Positions 59,779-64,000 of a stretch of 64,000 bases of DNA are shown here, in pieces. The position numbers and the translations under genes were made by a program. This stretch comes from Erythrobacter litoralis. GTDB taxonomy: Bacteria; Pseudomonadota; Alphaproteobacteria; Sphingomonadales; Sphingomonadaceae. The notes beneath the pieces are model-generated. The model saw only the letters and a program-made list of their open reading frames with translations. It made no database searches and was not told the origin of the DNA. The stretch covers positions 124,001 through 188,000 of the forward strand of contig NZ_SOSI01000002.1 in assembly GCF_029760855.1 (NCBI RefSeq). The letters run 5' to 3'. Each line of letters begins with the position of its first letter. Position 1 is the stretch's first letter.

Positions 59779-61251
59779 ATGAACTTCACCCACCCGTTTA
59801 ATGACGAGGATGGCGACACCCTGCGCGAGGAATGCGGTGTGTTCGGTGCGATGAACGCAGCCGATGCCGCGGCCGCCACCGCGCTCGGTCTCCATGCCCT
59901 GCAGCATCGCGGGCAAGAGGCGGCGGGCATCGTGGCGTTCGACGGAGCGGAATTCCGATCGCGCCGCGGCCTCGGCCACGTCGCGGAGAATTTCTCGAGC
60001 AGCGAAGCTATCGCCGAACTTCCCGGCATGATGGCGGCGGGCCATGTGCGCTATTCCACCACCGGCGGCTCGGGCCTGCGCAACGTGCAACCGCTCTATG
60101 CCGATCTTGCCAGCGGCGGCTTCGCCGTGGCGCATAATGGCAATATTTCGAATGCCGGAACCTTGCGGCAGGAGCTGGTACAGCGCGGCGCTATCTTCCA
60201 GTCGACCAGCGACACCGAAGTCATCATTCATCTCGTCGCGACGAGCCGTTATCCCACCATCGTCGACCGGCTGATCGATGCATTGCGCCTGCTCGAAGGC
60301 GCCTATGCGCTGATCGTGACGACACCGGAAGGCATGATCGCCTGCCGCGACCCGCTTGGCATCCGGCCACTGGTGATGGGCAAGATCGGCGATGCGACAT
60401 TGTTCGCCAGCGAGAGCGTCGCCTTCGACGTCGTCGGAGCGGAAATGATACGCGAAGTCGAACCGGGCGAACTCATCAAGGTCGATTTCGACGGCAACGT
60501 CGATTCGCTTCATCCCTTCGGTAATCACCGCTCGCGCCCCTGTATTTTTGAGCACGTCTATTTCAGCCGCCCCGACAGCGTTTTTGCCGGGCGTAGCGTT
60601 TACGAGGCGCGCAAGGCGATCGGGATGGAATTGGCGAAGGAAAAGCCGGTCGAGGCCGATCTGGTCGTCCCAGTCCCCGACAGCGGCGTGCCGGCGGCAA
60701 TCGGGTATGCGCAAGCTTCGGGCCTGCCGTTCGAACTTGGGATCATCCGTTCGCACTATGTCGGACGAACCTTCATCCAACCATCCGACGGCGCGCGCCA
60801 TGCCGGGGTCCGCCGCAAGCACAACGCCAATCGCGGCCTTGTGAAAGGCAAGCGCATCGTTTTGATCGACGATTCGATCGTGCGCGGGACAACGTCGATG
60901 CAGATCGTCGAGATGATGCGCGATGCAGGCGCGACCGAAGTGCATTTTCGCGTTGCCAGCCCGCCGACCGCGCATAGCTGCTATTATGGCGTCGATACGC
61001 CCGAACGTTCCAAGCTGCTCGCGGCCCGGATGGACGTCGGACCGATGCGGGAGTTTATCAAGGCCGACAGCCTGGCCTTCATCTCTATAGACGGCCTATA
61101 TCGCGCGGTCGGGCACGAGGCGCGTGATGCGGCTTGCCCGCAATTCTGCGATGCCTGCTTCACCGGGGACTATCCCACATCGCTTACCGATCTCGCCCGA
61201 CGCGAGGATCGGCAGCAGGAACTGGCCTTGCCGGTCGGAAAGGTGGCCTGA
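59779..61251 (+). CDS. purF: Amidophosphoribosyltransferase
   Basis: First committed enzyme of purine synthesis: PRPP plus glutamine to phosphoribosylamine. The start at ATG 59779 gives 490 residues with a short propeptide and catalytic Cys19 (LREECGVFGAMNA). Glutaminase segments are ALHALQHRGQEAAGIVAFDG-like (here GLHALQHRGQEAAGIVAF) and VAHNGNISN. The PRPP motif is VLIDDSIVRGTTS, and the C-terminal CPQFCDACFTGDYPT holds extra cysteines (possible Fe-S type). The stop shares one base with the downstream SDR start. Confidence 0.96.
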   Translation: MNFTHPFNDEDGDTLREECGVFGAMNAADAAAATALGLHALQHRGQEAAGIVAFDGAEFRSRRGLGHVAENFSSSEAIAELPGMMAAGHVRYSTTGGSGLRNVQPLYADLASGGFAVAHNGNISNAGTLRQELVQRGAIFQSTSDTEVIIHLVATSRYPTIVDRLIDALRLLEGAYALIVTTPEGMIACRDPLGIRPLVMGKIGDATLFASESVAFDVVGAEMIREVEPGELIKVDFDGNVDSLHPFGNHRSRPCIFEHVYFSRPDSVFAGRSVYEARKAIGMELAKEKPVEADLVVPVPDSGVPAAIGYAQASGLPFELGIIRSHYVGRTFIQPSDGARHAGVRRKHNANRGLVKGKRIVLIDDSIVRGTTSMQIVEMMRDAGATEVHFRVASPPTAHSCYYGVDTPERSKLLAARMDVGPMREFIKADSLAFISIDGLYRAVGHEARDAACPQFCDACFTGDYPTSLTDLARREDRQQELALPVGKVA

Positions 61252-61961
61252 TGGCCGGACAACTCGATGGACGTCTCGCCCTCGTAACCGGATCGAGCAA
61301 GGGCATCGGCGCGGCGACAGCGGTGGAATTGGCGAAGGCTGGCGCGCACGTCATTCTGACCGGCCGCGACGTGCGGGCACTGGAAACGGTCGAGGACCGG
61401 ATCCACGATGTCGGCGGCGCATCGACCATCGCGCCTGTCGATCTCGAAGAGAGTGACGGGATCGCGCGGCTCGCCTCGGCCGTCGCTGGACGGTGGGACA
61501 AGCTGGATTATCTTATCATTTCTGCGGCTTACTTGCCGACCCTTACACCGGTTACACAGATCGACGGCAAGCAGTTCAGTCGTGCCGTCACTGTCAACCT
61601 GCTTGCTACGCAGGCTCTGCTCGCCAATTTCGATCCCTTGTTGAAGCGGGCTGATGCTGGCCGGGTGATCGGCCTGACCAGCAGCGTGGGAGATAACGCG
61701 CGCGCCTACTGGTCGGCCTATGGTTCGACCATGGCGGCATTCGACAACCTGCTGGAGAGCTACGGCAGCGAGGTCGAAAAGATCGGCAATGTGCGGGTCG
61801 CCATCGTCGATCCCGGCGCGACGCGCACCGCAATGCGGGCCAAAGCCTATCCCGGCGAAGATCCGCAGACCGTCAAGCCGCCTGAAGTCGTCGGCGAGCG
61901 GCTCGTCGAACTGCTCGTTAACGATTTTCCCGTCGGTCATCGAGAGCGGATCGAGAGCTGA
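61251..61961 (+). CDS. SDR-family protein with catalytic Lys replaced by Met
   Basis: A 236-residue short-chain dehydrogenase/reductase fold starting at ATG 61251, overlapping the purF stop by one base. The cofactor motif VTGSSKGIGAATAVELA is intact, and the DVEESDG-like region after APVDLEESDG binds the adenine side. Ser145 (GLTSSVGD) and Tyr157 (WSAYGST) are present, but the YxxxK motif reads Y157-G-S-T-M161 with ATG at 61731. NNAG is replaced by SAAY. The protein is probably a reduced or altered oxidoreductase; the substrate is unknown. Confidence 0.85.
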   Translation: MAGQLDGRLALVTGSSKGIGAATAVELAKAGAHVILTGRDVRALETVEDRIHDVGGASTIAPVDLEESDGIARLASAVAGRWDKLDYLIISAAYLPTLTPVTQIDGKQFSRAVTVNLLATQALLANFDPLLKRADAGRVIGLTSSVGDNARAYWSAYGSTMAAFDNLLESYGSEVEKIGNVRVAIVDPGATRTAMRAKAYPGEDPQTVKPPEVVGERLVELLVNDFPVGHRERIES

Positions 61962-62072
61962 GTTAACCAATTCGCGCTAGATTTCTTCAAGCCGATTACG
62001 CGAGAATGCGTAATGCGGGCGCTTCGGCGGATCGCCCACAACAACCGGCTTAGAACGGGGATCGGACGGCCA

Positions 62073-62420
62073 ATGACTTATCAGACCACAGACCGCTATA
62101 CGCTCGCCGCGCAAGAAGACCGCTGCGCGCCGCGCACGCGCCTTACCATCCCGGGCCAATTGCGTGCGAGCGGCGGGCGTGCCTTCCAGACCGTCGTGCA
62201 TGATCTTTCCATCTCCGGCTTTTCCGCTGCGGCCATCAACCGCATGCATGAAGGCCAACTCTGCTGGCTCACCCTGCCCGGCCTCGAATCGCTTCAGGCG
62301 CAGGTCGTATGGTGGGAGAATTGCCTGGTCGGCTGTGCCTTCAGCGAATTGCTCTCCCCAATAGTGCACGACAATATCCTCGCCCGCTATTCGGGCCAAG
62401 GTGCGTACCGCTCGTACTGA
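62073..62420 (+). CDS. PilZ domain protein
   Basis: A 115-residue candidate c-di-GMP receptor. The start is ATG 62073 (MTYQTTDRYTLAAQEDRCAP). The RxxxR motif (RCAPR near residue 18-22) and the DLSISGFSA box (D/NxSxxG) are both present, followed by LCWLTLPGLESLQAQVVWWE and a CAFSELL end. Stand-alone PilZ proteins regulate motility, exopolysaccharide or adhesion. An upstream start at 62013 would add 20 non-conserved residues. Confidence 0.85.
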   Translation: MTYQTTDRYTLAAQEDRCAPRTRLTIPGQLRASGGRAFQTVVHDLSISGFSAAAINRMHEGQLCWLTLPGLESLQAQVVWWENCLVGCAFSELLSPIVHDNILARYSGQGAYRSY

Positions 62421-62503
62421 GCGCACCAAATAGCGACGACCATGCTCGCATCTTGGTGGCGGCCTCCGGGCCCGGCCTGAACCGCGCTTGGCAGTCCGTC
62501 GCC

Positions 62504-62535
62504 GGTGGCGGGGAGCCTTGACGGCCCCCGTCACC
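62504..62535. terminator. Hairpin between convergent PilZ and serine-hydrolase genes
   Basis: GGTGGCGGGG (62504-62513) pairs with CCCCGTCACC (62526-62535), nine Watson-Crick pairs and one G-U, around a 12-base loop. It lies in the 126-base convergent gap, close to the minus-strand gene's stop at 62547. No T-tract follows on the plus strand, so it may be a stabilising or bidirectional end. Confidence 0.5.
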
Positions 62536-62546
62536 ACTCCGTCACA

Positions 62547-63740
62547 TCAGTTAGGGCTCGCCGCCAACTCGCCGACCAGCGCGCGAAATTCGTCGCGATA
62601 GGCATTGCTCGTCGCCGTCGGCCAGTTGCTGACGACGGCCACGACGAGGTTCTTTTCAGGCACGATCGTCACCGCCTGCCCGAAAATGCCCTGTGCTCCG
62701 AACGCGCCGCCGGGATAGGTCCACCATTGATAGCCATAGCCGAAGCCCGGCGCGCGCGGCGCGAAACTGACTTGCGGCGCGGTGGCCTCGGCGAACCAGC
62801 CTTGCGGCACGACATCTCCGCCACCCTCCAGCACGAACTGGCCGAAGCGAGCGTAATCCGAAAGGCGCAGCGAAATACAGCATCCGGCGATATTGCCGCC
62901 GGTAAGATCCTGCATCCAGAACATGCCGCCCTCCAGCCCCGCCGGCTCGACGATCTTGGACGCCGCATACTCGGCAAGCGGCATGCCGACGGCCCGTTCG
63001 ACGAGCAGCCCCAGCAAATTGGTCTCGAGCGTCTTGTAAACCCACTTCTCACCGGCTGGCGCTTCGCGTGACAGCGACTTGGCATAAGTGACGGCTTGCG
63101 ACTCGCCCGCAACCGGGGCGACGGCAAGCATCTTTGCGACATCGCTGTTCGGGTCGCTGTAATCTTCGTTCCAGGCCACGCCCGAAGTCATGGTCGCCAC
63201 CTGGCCGACCGTCACGCCATCATAGGCCGTCCCGGCCAGTTCAGGCAGGATGGAGGTCACCAACGTGTCGACGCTTTTGATCCGGCCATCGCGAATGGCC
63301 GCGCCGAGCAATGTCGATGTGAAACTCTTGGCGACGCTGAAACTGGTCCAACGTTGATCGGACCGGAAGCCGAGGCCGTAATCCTCGAAGCGGACTTTGC
63401 CATCTTGCAGCACCATCAGGCCGGCTGCATCGGTTTTGGCCATATAGGCCCGCAGGGCGTCCTGCTGGGTCTGCGAAAGAGCATTGCCCTCGGGCAGCTG
63501 GCGCACCTCGTTCGCAGGTGCGACGTTCAGGCCGGTAAAATAGCCCTGCATTGCACGAAATGCGGCGGAGCGGCGATCAGCATCCCAGAACAGGATCGAA
63601 TCCTGCGGGGCCATGCTGGGCGCGGTCGCCGGATTACTTTGTGTAACGCGCGGCGGGGCGTCCGATGCGGCGGGCGGAACGGTCGACGTGGCGCAGCCTG
63701 TCAGCGCCACCGCAGCGCTTGCTGCCAAAAAGATTCGCAT
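62547..63740 (-). CDS. Serine hydrolase lipoprotein, class C beta-lactamase/PBP4*-like
   Basis: A 397-residue lipoprotein with MRIFLAASAAVALTGCATST (lipobox LTGC, C16) and a Pro/Ser linker. The beta-lactamase-related domain has the active serine in the SxxK motif (SFSVAKSFTS), the Tyr-x-Asn-like region (WVYKTLETNLLG) and the later GYGYQWWTYPGGAFGAQGIF. This fold includes esterases, DD-peptidases and beta-lactamases; function here is not decided. Anchored to a membrane facing the periplasm. The ATG is 3 bases from the stop of the upstream cyclopropane-synthase-like gene, so probably co-transcribed. Confidence 0.87.
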   Translation of the reverse strand: MRIFLAASAAVALTGCATSTVPPAASDAPPRVTQSNPATAPSMAPQDSILFWDADRRSAAFRAMQGYFTGLNVAPANEVRQLPEGNALSQTQQDALRAYMAKTDAAGLMVLQDGKVRFEDYGLGFRSDQRWTSFSVAKSFTSTLLGAAIRDGRIKSVDTLVTSILPELAGTAYDGVTVGQVATMTSGVAWNEDYSDPNSDVAKMLAVAPVAGESQAVTYAKSLSREAPAGEKWVYKTLETNLLGLLVERAVGMPLAEYAASKIVEPAGLEGGMFWMQDLTGGNIAGCCISLRLSDYARFGQFVLEGGGDVVPQGWFAEATAPQVSFAPRAPGFGYGYQWWTYPGGAFGAQGIFGQAVTIVPEKNLVVAVVSNWPTATSNAYRDEFRALVGELAASPN

Positions 63741-63743
63741 GGA

Positions 63744-64000
63744 TTATCTCTCCGGTTTCTCGAGGGTCACATGGTGGACGTCGATCCCGCCACCGCGGAA
63801 CCCGCCCTCGCAATACATCAGGTAATAGCGCCACAAATCACAGAATTGCGCGTCAAAACCCGGCGGAAGCCGTCCTGTGGACAAGGCGGTATCGAAATTC
63901 TCCCGCCAGATGCGCAGCGTTTCTGCATAATCGAGGCCGAAATCGACCTGATCTTTCCAACGTAATCCGCGCTGCTCGGCCAGTCGGCGGAACTCGCTGG
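63744..64000 (-). CDS. Cyclopropane-fatty-acyl-phospholipid synthase family protein (C-terminal part)
   Basis: The last 84 residues of a SAM-dependent methyltransferase of the CFA synthase family, cut by the right window edge. The recognisable end is FGLDYAETLRIWRENFDTAL with GFDAQFCDLWRYYLMYCEGG and FRGGGIDVHHVTLEK. The YAETLRxWRxxF and LWRxYLMYCEGGF blocks are typical of this family. Co-directional with the serine hydrolase, 3 bases apart. The catalytic domain is outside the window, so the exact lipid substrate is uncertain. Confidence 0.88.
   Translation of the reverse strand, partial: SEFRRLAEQRGLRWKDQVDFGLDYAETLRIWRENFDTALSTGRLPPGFDAQFCDLWRYYLMYCEGGFRGGGIDVHHVTLEKPER

Noticed and set aside
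1-64000. tRNA, rRNA, CRISPR, transposase or prophage features
   Set aside because: No cloverleaf, regular direct-repeat array, transposase motif or phage gene could be recognised in the gaps, which are almost all under 150 bases.

Overview
The window looks like a chromosomal segment of an alphaproteobacterium of the order Sphingomonadales, most likely family Erythrobacteraceae. This is inferred from the nuo gene order, the RNase E architecture, the purF-SDR-PilZ neighbourhood and the combination of an exosortase-A accessory cluster with a PEP-CTERM substrate. Base composition is high G+C almost throughout. Genes are tightly packed, with many 1-8 base start/stop overlaps. I see no rRNA, tRNA, CRISPR array, insertion sequence, integrase or phage gene, so most of this is core genome.

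Layout. 1-8.2 kb (minus): a complex I operon nuoA-B-C-(lipoprotein)-D-(68 aa)-E-(60 aa)-(45 aa)-F-G-H, with NuoH cut by the window edge. Four non-canonical genes, three of them tiny membrane proteins, are threaded through it with coupled starts. 8.3-14.1 kb: a flippase, a coniferyl-aldehyde-type dehydrogenase, an acetyl-CoA acetyltransferase, an SH3-domain secreted protein and a D-2-hydroxyacid dehydrogenase. 14.1-20.9 kb (minus): nitronate monooxygenase-like enzyme, a lipoprotein-type methyltransferase coupled to prfB, penicillin-binding protein 1A and an N-acetylmuramoyl-L-alanine amidase. 21.4-24.0 kb: ribonuclease E behind a leader of about 450 bases.

24.0-29.2 kb is the most accessory-looking part. 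It has lower G+C and holds a flippase coupled to a MobA-like nucleotidyltransferase, two tandem CDP-glycerol-glycerophosphotransferase-like proteins and a HAD-IB phosphatase. I read it as a small surface-polymer locus, possibly polyol-phosphate. 29.3-32.4 kb: sdhB, a hotdog thioesterase, zapE and pirin. 32.4-36.9 kb: an exosortase-A-associated set (ATPase, PLP decarboxylase, AMP-forming acyl ligase, divergent acyl carrier protein) with no exosortase gene beside it. 36.9-44.5 kb: rlmD, nnr, ilvD, an N-formylglutamate amidohydrolase-like gene, ispE and ETF-ubiquinone oxidoreductase. 44.6-48.8 kb: a degenerate uracil-DNA-glycosylase-like protein, a lytic transglycosylase, moaB and a radical SAM protein. 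48.8-49.7 kb: a PEP-CTERM protein, a plausible substrate of the exosortase system. 49.8-59.6 kb (minus): small genes, a pseudouridine synthase, a fatty-acyl-CoA ligase, dnaE, glutathione peroxidase and a LolCDE-type exporter. 59.8-64 kb: purF, an SDR-fold protein lacking the catalytic lysine, a PilZ protein, a serine hydrolase lipoprotein and the end of a cyclopropane-fatty-acid-synthase-like gene.

The best candidates for undescribed biology are the small coupled membrane proteins inside the nuo operon, the flippase/nucleotidyltransferase/paired-transferase locus at 24-29 kb, the lipoprotein methyltransferase coupled to release factor 2, and the SDR protein with Met in place of Lys. All functional statements are from reading the sequence and recalling family features; no database search was run.
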